From Herbidospora sakaeratensis (GTDB lineage: Bacteria; Actinomycetota; Actinomycetes; Streptosporangiales; Streptosporangiaceae), in NCBI RefSeq assembly GCF_001570525.1, contig NZ_BBXC01000016.1, positions 226,908-290,907 on the forward strand: a stretch of DNA of 64,000 nucleotides, written 5' to 3'. The notes under the pieces are model-generated. The model was not told the origin of the DNA. It saw nothing but the letters and a program-made list of their open reading frames with translations, and did not search any database. Positions 1 through 7,514 of the stretch are shown in pieces (position 1 is the stretch's first letter; every line of letters starts with the position of its first letter). A program made the translations under genes and the position numbers.

Positions 1-462
1 CTGGTCTTCCTCGACGAACCCACGGCCGGGCTCGACCCGCAGGCCCGGCACGCCTGCTGGGACATGGTCCGCGAGCTGCGCGCCGCCGGGGTGTCGGTGG
101 TGCTGACCACCCACCACATGGACGAGGCGGAGAAGCTCTCCGACCACGTCGTGATCATCGACCGGGGCCGCGTGGTCGCCGAGGGCTCGCCCGCCGAGCT
201 GACCGGCGCCGAGCGCCAGCTCCGGTTCCGCGCCCGCCCGGGGCTCAACCTCGACGAGGTGCTCAGCGCGCTGCCGCCCGGGAGCGCGGCCAAGGAGTCC
301 CCGGCCGGCCACTACATCATCGAAGGCCAGGTCGACCCGTCGCTGCTGGCCACGGTGACCGCGTGGTGCGCGACCGAGGGCGTGACGACCGAAGACCTCA
401 GCATCGAGCGGCGCACCCTGGAAGACGTCTTCCTGGAGCTGACCGGACGGGAGCTACGTTGA
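1..462 (+). CDS. ABC transporter ATP-binding protein, 3' part only
   Basis: The gene enters the window already in frame, and only its last 153 codons are present. The first visible residues are the Walker B block (LVFLDEPTAGLD), followed by the D-loop and the switch histidine in LTTHHMDEAE. The Walker A and LSGGQ motifs must lie upstream of the window. The C-terminal roughly 80 residues form the extra regulatory region typical of DrrA/CcmA-type drug or polymer exporters. Its TGA overlaps the TTG start of the permease gene, so the two are translationally coupled and form one exporter. The substrate cannot be told from sequence. Confidence 0.93.
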   Translation: MVFLDEPTAGLDPQARHACWDMVRELRAAGVSVVLTTHHMDEAEKLSDHVVIIDRGRVVAEGSPAELTGAERQLRFRARPGLNLDEVLSALPPGSAAKESPAGHYIIEGQVDPSLLATVTAWCATEGVTTEDLSIERRTLEDVFLELTGRELR

Positions 463-1223
463 CCACCCTCGACCTGTCGCCGGCGCCCGGGGCGGCCCCG
501 CTGGCCCAGATGGTGCTCGCCCAGGCGGGCGCGGAGGTCCGCGCCACGCTGCGCAACGGCGAGCAGCTGCTGCTGACCCTGATCATCCCGATCCTGCTGC
601 TCGTGGGATTCTCCAAGGCGCCGTTCCTCGACGTCGAGGGCCCCCGGGTCGACTTCGTCGCGCCCGGCGTGCTGGCCCTGGCGGTGCTCTCGACGGCGTT
701 CACCGGCCAGGCCATCGCGACCGGCTTCGAGCGGCGCTACGGCGTCCTGAAGCGCCTGGGGGCCACTCCCCTGTCGCGGACCGGCCTGATGCTGGCCAAG
801 ACCGCGGCGGTGATCGTGGTCGAGGTGCTGCAGATCGTCGTGCTGGTGCTGGTGGCGCTCGCGCTCGGCTGGGCGCCCCACGGCAACCCGCTCACGGTGG
901 CGCTGCTGGTCGTCCTGGGCACGGCGGCCTTCAGCGGCCTCGGCCTGCTGATGGCCGGCACCCTGCGGGCCGAGGCGACGCTGGCCGGGGCCAACCTGGT
1001 CTACCTGCTGCTGCTCGCGCTGGGCGGGGTGGTGCTGCCGGTCTCGGCCTTCCCCGAGAGCATCCGGCCGCTGCTGGAGATCCTGCCCATCACCGCCCTG
1101 ACCGACGGCGTGCGGTCGGTGCTGACCGGGGTGGGGGGCTTCCCCGTGGGCGCGGCGCTGGTGCTGCTGTCGTGGGCCGTGCTTGCCCTGGCCGCGGCCG
1201 CTCGCTGGTTCCGCTGGGAGTAG
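459..1223 (+). CDS. ABC-2 type transporter permease
   Basis: A 254-residue integral membrane protein with about six hydrophobic segments, the ABC-2/DrrB permease layout, including an amphipathic stretch around FERRYGVLKRLGATPLSR between TM2 and TM3. I place the start at TTG 459, which overlaps the stop of the ATPase gene. An upstream in-frame ATG at 363 would put about 32 Arg/Asp-rich residues inside the ATPase gene and is not credible. The partner ATPase is directly upstream. Likely job: export of a drug, lipid or polysaccharide; the substrate is unknown. Confidence 0.88.
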   Translation: MTTLDLSPAPGAAPLAQMVLAQAGAEVRATLRNGEQLLLTLIIPILLLVGFSKAPFLDVEGPRVDFVAPGVLALAVLSTAFTGQAIATGFERRYGVLKRLGATPLSRTGLMLAKTAAVIVVEVLQIVVLVLVALALGWAPHGNPLTVALLVVLGTAAFSGLGLLMAGTLRAEATLAGANLVYLLLLALGGVVLPVSAFPESIRPLLEILPITALTDGVRSVLTGVGGFPVGAALVLLSWAVLALAAAARWFRWE

Positions 1224-1315
1224 CTCCCCGGGCCGTCTCACAGGGCGGAATCATGAGCGATCTTGGTGTTTGCCCCTTACAGTGAGATCCGCTGATTTCG
1301 GGTGAGGGGGCGACG

Positions 1316-2188
1316 GTGACCGCTGACGCGGGGGCGTACAAGGGATCGTTCCGGCTCGCCGACGCCGTTCCGCCGCCGCTGCTGGTGATGCTGGGCATCG
1401 TGTCGGTGCAGATCGGCGCGGGCCTGGCCAAGAACCTGTTCGCCCAGCTCTCCCCCACCGCCGTGGTCTTCCTGCGGATCGCCGCCGGCACGCTCGTGCT
1501 GGTGGCCTTCGTCCGTCCCCGGGTCCGGGGGCTCTCGTGGCGGAGCCTCGGGATCGGGACGGCCTTCGGGGCGATCCTCGCGCTGATGAACCTCTCGTTC
1601 TACGAGGCGCTGGCCCGGCTGCCCATCGGCATCGCGGTCGCCATCGAGTTCATGGGGCCGCTGGCGGTGGCCGTGGCGGCGTCCCGCCGGCGGCTCGACC
1701 TGCTGTGGGTCGGGCTGGCCGCGACCGGGATCGTGCTGCTCGCCCCCTGGGGTGACGCCGCCAACGCCGACTGGGTCGGCATCGCCTTCGCGGCCGGGGC
1801 CGGGGTCTGCTGGGGCGCCTACATCCTGCTGTCGGCGTCGGTGGGGCAGCGGTTCCCCGGCACGTCGGGGCTGGCCTTCGCGATGATCGTGGCGACCCTC
1901 GTGATCGCCCCGCCGGGCGTCGTCTCGGGCGGCATGGGGCTGCTCGACCCGACGATCCTGCTGATCGGGCTCGGCGTGGGGCTGCTGTCGTCGGTCATCC
2001 CCTACTCGCTGGAGCTCGAGGCGCTGCGCCGGATGCCGAAGCGGGTGTTCGGCATCCTGATGTCGCTCGAACCGGCCGTCGCCGCCCTCGTGGGGCTCGT
2101 CGTGCTCGGCGAGATCCTGCACCTGCGCGAGTGGGCCGCCATCGGGTGTGTGGTGGTGGCCTCGGTCGGCGCCGCGCGCTCGGGCTGA
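1316..2188 (+). CDS. EamA/DMT-family transporter
   Basis: A 290-residue protein with about ten predicted membrane helices in two EamA halves (roughly residues 18-140 and 150-285). The second half ends with the typical LEPAVAALVGLVVLGE signature of RhtA/YdcZ-like metabolite exporters. The GTG start at 1316 follows a GAGGGGG ribosome-binding site at 1304-1310. It is monocistronic, with 92 bases between it and the ABC permease, and it converges on the gntR gene with only 15 bases between stops. Members export amino acids, purines or other small metabolites; the substrate here is unknown. Confidence 0.87.
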   Translation: MTADAGAYKGSFRLADAVPPPLLVMLGIVSVQIGAGLAKNLFAQLSPTAVVFLRIAAGTLVLVAFVRPRVRGLSWRSLGIGTAFGAILALMNLSFYEALARLPIGIAVAIEFMGPLAVAVAASRRRLDLLWVGLAATGIVLLAPWGDAANADWVGIAFAAGAGVCWGAYILLSASVGQRFPGTSGLAFAMIVATLVIAPPGVVSGGMGLLDPTILLIGLGVGLLSSVIPYSLELEALRRMPKRVFGILMSLEPAVAALVGLVVLGEILHLREWAAIGCVVVASVGAARSG

Positions 2189-2203
2189 GTCACCCGGGCT
2201 GAG

Positions 2204-2881
2204 TCACTCGGGCTTGTTGGCCCAGATGCCGCGGACGTGCTGGATGTGGTGGCCCATGATGTGCTCGGCCGCGGCCCGGTCGCCGTCGATCAGGGCGTCG
2301 AGCAGTTCGACGTGCTCGCGCGCCGAGTCGACCAGCTTCCCGGCGTCGGCCAGGCCCTTCAGCCCGTAGAGGCGGGCCCGGCCGCGCAGTTCGCGCACCA
2401 CCTCGACCAGGTGGGCGTTGCCCGCCAGGCCCAGCAGCTCGACGTGGAAGCGCAGGTCGGCGTTGACGTAGGTGAGCAGGTCGCCGCGTTCGGCCGAGGT
2501 GACGATCTCGCGGGCCAGGGGGCGCAGCCGCTCGAAGTCGGCCCCGCGCCCCGACTCGGCCAGCCGGGCGACCGTGGGCACCTCGATGAGGCGGCGGATC
2601 TCGGTGATGTCGTCGAGGTCGGAGTCGGACATCTCGGTGACCCGGAACCCCTTGTTGCGCACCGCCTCGACCAGGCCCTCCTTGGCCAGGTCGAGCATCG
2701 CCTCGCGGACCGGGGTCGCGGAGACGCCGAACTGGGCCGCGAGCACCGGCGCGGAGTAGACGACCCCCGGCCTCATCTCACCCGCGACCAGCGCGTCTCT
2801 GAGGGCTTGCGCGACCTGTTCGCGCAGGCTCTGCCGCTCACCCACGACCGGCAGGCCGAGTCCCTCTGCTCCCGTGCCCAT
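2204..2881 (-). CDS. GntR-family (FCD/FadR subgroup) regulator of the hydroxyproline operon
   Basis: A 225-residue regulator. Residues about 15-80 form the GntR winged helix (LREQVAQALRDALVAGEMRPG, then FGVSATPVREAMLDL). Residues about 90-215 form the all-helical FCD ligand domain with the Asp and His metal-ligand residues (FHVELLGLAGN, HVELLDALIDGD, HHIQHV). It is the last gene of the hydroxyproline operon, 66 bases after the epimerase gene. FCD regulators of this type sense organic acids or amino-acid intermediates, so it most likely represses the operon until hydroxyproline or an intermediate is present. The ligand is inferred from context only. Two palindromic sites (2915-2936 and 7453-7466) are candidate operators. 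Confidence 0.88.
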   Translation of the reverse strand: MGTGAEGLGLPVVGERQSLREQVAQALRDALVAGEMRPGVVYSAPVLAAQFGVSATPVREAMLDLAKEGLVEAVRNKGFRVTEMSDSDLDDITEIRRLIEVPTVARLAESGRGADFERLRPLAREIVTSAERGDLLTYVNADLRFHVELLGLAGNAHLVEVVRELRGRARLYGLKGLADAGKLVDSAREHVELLDALIDGDRAAAEHIMGHHIQHVRGIWANKPE

Positions 2882-2914
2882 TCCACTCCCATCCGTGACA
2901 TCGGATCTGGTGAT

Positions 2915-2936
2915 CGTACCGGTTCGGACCGGTACG
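2915..2936. promoter_or_regulatory. 9-bp inverted repeat upstream of gntR
   Basis: CGTACCGGT at 2915-2923 and ACCGGTACG at 2928-2936 form a perfect inverted repeat with a TCGG spacer. It sits in the 66-base gap between the epimerase stop and the gntR start. It could be an autoregulatory operator or an RNA hairpin that lowers read-through. No T-tract follows, so a simple terminator is less likely. GTGACAT at 2895-2901, between it and gntR, is shared with the operon-head palindrome. Confidence 0.5.
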
Positions 2937-2947
2937 CGACCGCCTGG

Positions 2948-3949
2948 TCAGAGCAGGAATCCCGCCGGGAAGGGGTCGCGTGGATCAAGGAAGTACTGCG
3001 CGGTGCCGGTGAGCCAGGCGCGGCCGGTGATGTGGGGCACCACGGCCTGGTGCTCCCCCACGGTCGCCTCGGCGACCAGGCGGCCCGTGAAGGTCGTGCC
3101 GATGAAGGACTCGTTGGTGAAATCGGCACCGATGGGCAAGTCGCCCCGGGCGTGCAGCTGGGCCATGCGGGCGCTGGTGCCGGTCCCGCACGGGGACCGG
3201 TCGAACCAGCCGGGATGGATGGCCATGGCGTGCCGGGAGTGCCGCGCGGTCGAGCCGGGGGCGAGGAACTGCACGTGGTGGCAGCCGCGGATGCCGGGGT
3301 CCACGGGGTGGACCGGCTCGCCGCCGTCGTTGATCGCCTCCATGATCGCCAGACCGGCGTCCAGGATCTGCTGCTTGTACGCCCGGTCGAACGGCAGCCC
3401 CACCAACTCGATCGGCAGGATCGCGTAGAAGTTGCCCCCGTAGGCCAGGTCGTAGGCGAGCTCGCCGAACCCGTCGACCTTCACGGTCCGGGCCAGGCCC
3501 TCGACGTAGGAGGGCACGTTCTCGATCGTGACCGACTCGGCGACGCCGTCGCGGACCGTCACCGACGCGGTGACCAGCCCGGCCGGGGTGTCGAGCCGGA
3601 TCGTCGTCACCGGCTCGACGACCTCGACCATGCCGGTCTCCACCAGCACGGTCGCCACGCCGATCGTGCCGTGGCCGCACATCGGCAGGCAGCCGGAGAC
3701 CTCGATGTAGAGCACGCCCCAGTCGGCGTCGGGCCGGGTGGGCGGCTGGAGGATGGCGCCGCTCATGGCGGCGTGCCCTCTGGGCTCGTACATGAGCAGG
3801 GTGCGGAGGTGGTCGAGGTGGGCCATGAAGTGCTCGCGGCGCTCGGCCATGGTCGCGCCGGGGATGACCCCGACGCCGCCGGTGATCACCCGGGTGGGCA
3901 TGCCCTCGGTGTGGGAGTCGACGGCGTGGAAGATCCTTCGGGTGCGCAC
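2948..3949 (-). CDS. Proline racemase family, probable 4-hydroxyproline 2-epimerase
   Basis: A 333-residue enzyme with both catalytic cysteines of the proline racemase fold: Cys91 in LPMCGHGTIG and Cys254 in DRSPCGTGTSAR. Having two cysteines separates it from the Cys/Thr trans-3-hydroxyproline dehydratases of the same family. The CGHGTIG/DRSPCGTGT pair plus the neighbours favour interconversion of trans-4-hydroxy-L-proline and cis-4-hydroxy-D-proline, the first step of hydroxyproline breakdown. Proline racemase activity is the alternative. The GTG start lies one base after the deaminase stop, so it is clearly in the operon. Confidence 0.85.
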   Translation of the reverse strand: MRTRRIFHAVDSHTEGMPTRVITGGVGVIPGATMAERREHFMAHLDHLRTLLMYEPRGHAAMSGAILQPPTRPDADWGVLYIEVSGCLPMCGHGTIGVATVLVETGMVEVVEPVTTIRLDTPAGLVTASVTVRDGVAESVTIENVPSYVEGLARTVKVDGFGELAYDLAYGGNFYAILPIELVGLPFDRAYKQQILDAGLAIMEAINDGGEPVHPVDPGIRGCHHVQFLAPGSTARHSRHAMAIHPGWFDRSPCGTGTSARMAQLHARGDLPIGADFTNESFIGTTFTGRLVAEATVGEHQAVVPHITGRAWLTGTAQYFLDPRDPFPAGFLL

Positions 3950-3950
3950 G

Positions 3951-4820
3951 TCACATGACCTTCTCTGTGGCGGCGCTGATCTCGGCCGCGACGTCGGCGG
4001 GGAGCGGCAGGCGGGGCGGCCGGCACGCGCCGCCGTTGAGGCCGGCCACGTCCATCGACAACTTGATCGCCTGCACGAACTCTACCCGTGCGTCCCATCT
4101 GAGCAGGGGGTGCAGATCGCGGTACAGCGGCAGCGCCGTGGTCAGGTCGCCCGCGGCGGCGGCCCGGTAGAGGTCGACGCACTTGCGCGTCACCGAGTTG
4201 GGGAACCCGGCGATCCAGCCCTTCGCCCCGGCGGTGAGCAACTCCAGCACCACATCGTCGGAGCCCACGAGCAGGTCGAGCTCGGGCGCGAGCTCCCTGA
4301 TCATGTACGCCCGCCGCACGTCCCCGGTGAACTCCTTGACCGCCACGATGAGGCCCTCGCCGAACAGCCGGGCCAGCAGCGCCGGGGTCAGGTCGACCTT
4401 GGTGTCGATCGGGTTGTTGTAGGCGACGATCGGCAACCCGGCCTTGGCGACGGTCCGGTAGTGCTCGAACACCGCGCCCTCGTCGGCCCGGTAGGCGTTG
4501 GGCGGCAGCAGCATCACGCTCGCGCACCCCGCGTCGCGGGCCTGCTCCGCCCAGCTCAGGGCCTCACGGGAGCCGTAGGCGGCCACGCCCGGCATCACCC
4601 GCTCGCCGCCGACGGCCTCGACGGCGGTCCGGACCACCCGGGCCCGCTCGTCGGGCGTCAGGGTCTGGTATTCGCCCAGCGAGCCGTTGGGGACCACGCC
4701 GTCGCACCCCTCGTCGACCAGCCGGCGGCAGTGGGCGCCGAAGGCGTCGTGGTCGACGGCCAGGTCGCGGGTGAAGGGGAGCGCGGTGGCCACCATGATT
4801 CCGTGCCAAGGTCGGATCAC
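3951..4820 (-). CDS. DapA-family aldolase/lyase, probable pyrroline-4-hydroxy-2-carboxylate deaminase
   Basis: A 289-residue TIM-barrel protein of the dihydrodipicolinate synthase/N-acetylneuraminate lyase family. The Schiff-base lysine is Lys162 (AVKEFTGD) and the assisting tyrosine is Tyr134 (VAYNNP). Biosynthetic DapA is unlikely: the gene lies between a hydroxyproline-type epimerase and a D-hydroxyproline-dehydrogenase-like complex, which points to the deaminase that turns the cyclic imine into alpha-ketoglutarate semialdehyde. The GTG start overlaps the stop of the upstream subunit by four bases. The semialdehyde dehydrogenase that would finish the pathway is not in this window. Confidence 0.82.
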   Translation of the reverse strand: MIRPWHGIMVATALPFTRDLAVDHDAFGAHCRRLVDEGCDGVVPNGSLGEYQTLTPDERARVVRTAVEAVGGERVMPGVAAYGSREALSWAEQARDAGCASVMLLPPNAYRADEGAVFEHYRTVAKAGLPIVAYNNPIDTKVDLTPALLARLFGEGLIVAVKEFTGDVRRAYMIRELAPELDLLVGSDDVVLELLTAGAKGWIAGFPNSVTRKCVDLYRAAAAGDLTTALPLYRDLHPLLRWDARVEFVQAIKLSMDVAGLNGGACRPPRLPLPADVAAEISAATEKVM

Positions 4821-6061
4821 GCGTTGTCCTCTCGATCGTGCAGGGTCAGGTCTGCGAGGGTGATCGGCTGGGCGAACGGCCGTTTCTGGGGGGCCGGCTC
4901 ATGCCCGGTGAGCCTGGCGACGGCGTGGCCGCACATGCGGCCCTGGCACCAGCCCATTCCGGGCCGGGCCAGCAGTTTGAGGGTGCGGGGGTCGTGCGCG
5001 CCGAGGTCGCGGGCCTCGTCGATCGCGCGCAGGGTGACCTCCTCGCAGCGGCAGACGACGGTGTCGGGCGTGAGCCAGTCACGCCAGCCGTCGCGGACGG
5101 GATAGCTCAGGTCGAGGGCCCGCGCGAAGCGGCGCAGCCGCGCCTTCTCCGCCAGCAGCCGGGGCGGCGGCTCCCCCACCAGGGAGTGGACGGCCAGCGC
5201 GCCCTCGACGACGGCGCTCGGCGCGCCCGCGACCCCGGTCACCTCACCGGCGGCCAGCACCCCCTCGACGGAGGTGCGCTGCCGGTCGTCGGTGACGACG
5301 TGGTCGCCGGTGAGGGCGCAGCCGAGCTGGAGCGGCAGGTCGACCTGCGGGGTGAAGCCGTAGCCGACGGCGACGGTGTCGCAGTCGACGGTGCGCCAGG
5401 CGTAGGGCCGCCAGCCGGGGGTGAGCCGGGCGACGGTGACGCCCTCGACGGAGTCCTCGCCGTGGGCGGCGACCACGGCGTGCCCGGTCCGGTAGGGCAC
5501 CCGCGCCTCGGCCAGCCGCCGCGCGTAACCCAGCGCCTCGGCGGCCTTCGACGGGATCCGGGCCAGCGCGGCCGCCATCCGGGGCGCGGGCCGGTTGGCC
5601 TCCAGGACCTCCTTGACCCGCACCCCCGCCTCCAGCAGCGTGACCGCGACGGGCAGCAGGAACGGCCCGGTCCCGGCCACCACCATCTCCGCGCCGGGCC
5701 TGATCCGCTCCCCCTTGACCAGGGCCTGCGCGCCCCCGGCGGTCAGCACCCCGGGAAGATCCCAGCCCGGGAACGGGATGACCTTGTCGTGCGCGCCGGT
5801 GGCGACCAGCAGGATCGCGGCGGTCGTGGTCGTCGAGGCGTGGATCTCGAAGCCGCCGGAGGACCTCTCCACCGCCCACACCCGCTGCCCGAGTTTCACG
5901 TCGACGCCGGTCAGGCGGGGCTGCGCGGCCCCCCGGAGGAACTGGCCGCCGGTGCGGGCGTAGGCGTCGATCAGGGCGACGCGCAGGCCGCGCTTGGCGG
6001 CCACGCGGGCGGCGGTCAGGCCGGCGGGCCCGGCCCCGACGACGGCGAGGTCGTAGCTCAC
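4817..6061 (-). CDS. FAD/NAD(P)-binding oxidoreductase with C-terminal [2Fe-2S] domain, dehydrogenase alpha-like subunit
   Basis: A 414-residue flavoprotein. The N-terminal GAGPAGLTAARVAAKRG dinucleotide fold starts at about residue 10 and a second Rossmann motif (GTGPFLLPVAV) lies mid-protein. The C-terminal roughly 90 residues hold a BFD-like iron-sulphur binding set (VCRCEEV and GWCQGRMCG). This architecture matches the large subunit of the HcnB/SoxA/D-hydroxyproline dehydrogenase group. The start is GTG 6061, which overlaps the stop of the small ferredoxin-like gene by four bases. A longer in-frame reading to 6205 adds only Arg/Pro-rich sequence inside the neighbour and was rejected. Confidence 0.85.
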   Translation of the reverse strand: MSYDLAVVGAGPAGLTAARVAAKRGLRVALIDAYARTGGQFLRGAAQPRLTGVDVKLGQRVWAVERSSGGFEIHASTTTTAAILLVATGAHDKVIPFPGWDLPGVLTAGGAQALVKGERIRPGAEMVVAGTGPFLLPVAVTLLEAGVRVKEVLEANRPAPRMAAALARIPSKAAEALGYARRLAEARVPYRTGHAVVAAHGEDSVEGVTVARLTPGWRPYAWRTVDCDTVAVGYGFTPQVDLPLQLGCALTGDHVVTDDRQRTSVEGVLAAGEVTGVAGAPSAVVEGALAVHSLVGEPPPRLLAEKARLRRFARALDLSYPVRDGWRDWLTPDTVVCRCEEVTLRAIDEARDLGAHDPRTLKLLARPGMGWCQGRMCGHAVARLTGHEPAPQKRPFAQPITLADLTLHDREDNA

Positions 6062-6294
6062 GGGCCCACCTCGTCGCCGGCGCGCGCCACGGTCTGGCAG
6101 GCGCGCTGGTCGGGGGCGCCGTTGACGGTGAGCAGGCAGTCGAAGCAGGCGCCGATGGCGCAGAAGAGGCCGCGCGGACGGCCGCCGAACCGGGTGGTGC
6201 GCCACGACCGGATCCCGGCGGCGTGCAGGGCCGCCCCGATCGACTGCCCCTCCTCTGCGGCGATCGCCCGTCCTTCGAAGCGGAACTCGATCAC
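6058..6294 (-). CDS. Small (2Fe-2S)-binding dehydrogenase subunit
   Basis: A 78-residue ferredoxin-like protein of the HcnA/SoxA N-terminal type. It has the beta-grasp opening (MIEFRFEGRAIAAEEGQSIG) and cysteines arranged as CAIGACFDC with a further cysteine near the C-terminus (ACQTVA). It overlaps the start of the alpha-like gene by four bases and the stop of the DAO-like gene by four bases. In the heterotrimeric D-hydroxyproline dehydrogenase it would carry electrons between the two flavin subunits. Confidence 0.83.
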   Translation of the reverse strand: MIEFRFEGRAIAAEEGQSIGAALHAAGIRSWRTTRFGGRPRGLFCAIGACFDCLLTVNGAPDQRACQTVARAGDEVGP

Positions 6295-7466
6295 GCGAAC
6301 CTCCCCGGGGCGAAGGGCGCCGGATCGACCGGCGGCCGTCCGCCGGTGACCTGAGCGGTGACCATCTCGGCGGTGGCCGGGGCCAGCCCGATGCCCGCGC
6401 CCTCGTGCCCGCAGGCGTGGAAGAGGCCCCCGAGCCGGTGGTCGGGCCCGATGACCGGCAGATGATCGGGCGAGTACGGCCGCAGCCCCGCGTACGCCCG
6501 CATGACCTGCGCGGTCCGCAGCACCGGGAACAGCCCGACCGCCTGCTTGGCGAGCTTCGCCAGGACCGTGTAGTCGATGGCGGTGTCGTAGCCGACCCGT
6601 TGCCGGGAGGCCCCGATGAGCACGGTGCCCGCCTGGGTCGACTCGATGACGCCGGAGGTCTCCAGCCCCTCGGCGTCGCTGGCGACGTTGGTGACGTAGG
6701 CGGCCGTGTAGACCTTGTGCCGCACCGGCGGGACGGCGAACGGCTGGGTGACCAGGATGAAGCCCTTGCGCGGCCGGATCGGCAGGGGCGCCTGCGGGAA
6801 GCTCCCGGCCCAGGTGCCGGCGGCGTTGACGACGGCGTCGGCGTACAGGTCGCCCTGGCCCGTGCGCACCCCGGTCACGTGGTCGCCGGAGACGAGAAAA
6901 CGCTCCACGGCGGTCCGGACCAGCCGCGCCCCGGACGCCCTGAGCAGGCGCGCGGCGGCCAGCATGGGCTGCACCTGCGCGTCCTGCGGGTAGTGGATCC
7001 CCCCGGCGAGCCCCTCGGCGAGGTGCGGCTCGAACTCCCGCAGGTCCGCGGCCGGCACGAGGGAGGCGACGACACCGGCCGCACCCGGCGGCGCGCCCGC
7101 GTCGGCGTCAGCGGCCGGGACGTGCCGCCGCTGCGTCTCGGCGAAGGTCGTGAGGGCGTCGAGGACCTCCGGGGTCTCGGCCACGACGAGGCCGCCCTTC
7201 GGGTCCCACTCGAAGCCGCCGCACTCCTCGTCGAGGTTCCGCCAGAGGTCGTTCGACCGGAGGGCCAGCTCCAGTTCGGGTCCCGGTTCCTTGTCGGACA
7301 CCAGGATGTTGCCCTCGCCGGCGCCGGTGGTGCCCGACGCCACTCCGCCGCGATCGACTACCGTTACTCGCACACCGGCACGGGTCAGGGCATAGGCGCA
7401 TGAAGCGCCCACGATCCCGGCTCCGACCACGAGAACGTCCACGGTTTGTACCATGTCACATGACAT
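6291..7466 (-). CDS. FAD-dependent amino-acid oxidoreductase (DAO family), dehydrogenase beta-like subunit
   Basis: About 391 residues. It opens with a classic FAD fold (DVLVVGAGIVGASCAYALTR) and ends with the DAO C-terminal block (GLRPYSPDHLPVIGP, then FHACGHEGAGIGLAPATAEM). This is the catalytic subunit type of HcnC/SoxB/D-hydroxyproline dehydrogenases, oxidising cis-4-hydroxy-D-proline to the cyclic imine. Two starts are possible, ATG 7466 and ATG 7454; neither has a strong ribosome-binding site, and a leaderless transcript would fit. First gene of the operon, divergent from ctaA with 48 bases between. Confidence 0.85.
   Translation of the reverse strand: MSCDMVQTVDVLVVGAGIVGASCAYALTRAGVRVTVVDRGGVASGTTGAGEGNILVSDKEPGPELELALRSNDLWRNLDEECGGFEWDPKGGLVVAETPEVLDALTTFAETQRRHVPAADADAGAPPGAAGVVASLVPAADLREFEPHLAEGLAGGIHYPQDAQVQPMLAAARLLRASGARLVRTAVERFLVSGDHVTGVRTGQGDLYADAVVNAAGTWAGSFPQAPLPIRPRKGFILVTQPFAVPPVRHKVYTAAYVTNVASDAEGLETSGVIESTQAGTVLIGASRQRVGYDTAIDYTVLAKLAKQAVGLFPVLRTAQVMRAYAGLRPYSPDHLPVIGPDHRLGGLFHACGHEGAGIGLAPATAEMVTAQVTGGRPPVDPAPFAPGRFA
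7453..7466. promoter_or_regulatory. Palindrome at the head of the hydroxyproline operon, candidate GntR operator
   Basis: ATGTCA and TGACAT arms with a two-base spacer lie exactly over the two alternative start codons of the first operon gene. Size and symmetry fit GntR/FCD operators (TGTCA-N2-TGACA). The half-site GTGACAT recurs upstream of the gntR gene at 2895-2901. Because the intergenic space to ctaA is only 48 bases, binding here could affect the operon and perhaps ctaA. Inference only. Confidence 0.5.
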
Positions 7467-7514
7467 ATCGGCCCGCAAGAGGGACCGGCCCCCACCGCAC
7501 CTAGCATTGACGCC

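Noticed and set aside
2237..3958. Long plus-strand open frame opposite gntR and the epimerase
   Set aside because: Composition is that of a high-GC shadow frame and both opposite genes are clear family members.
3951..4820. Biosynthetic dihydrodipicolinate synthase (dapA)
   Set aside because: The fold and Schiff-base Lys are shared, but operon context with the epimerase and the three dehydrogenase subunits favours the hydroxyproline deaminase role.
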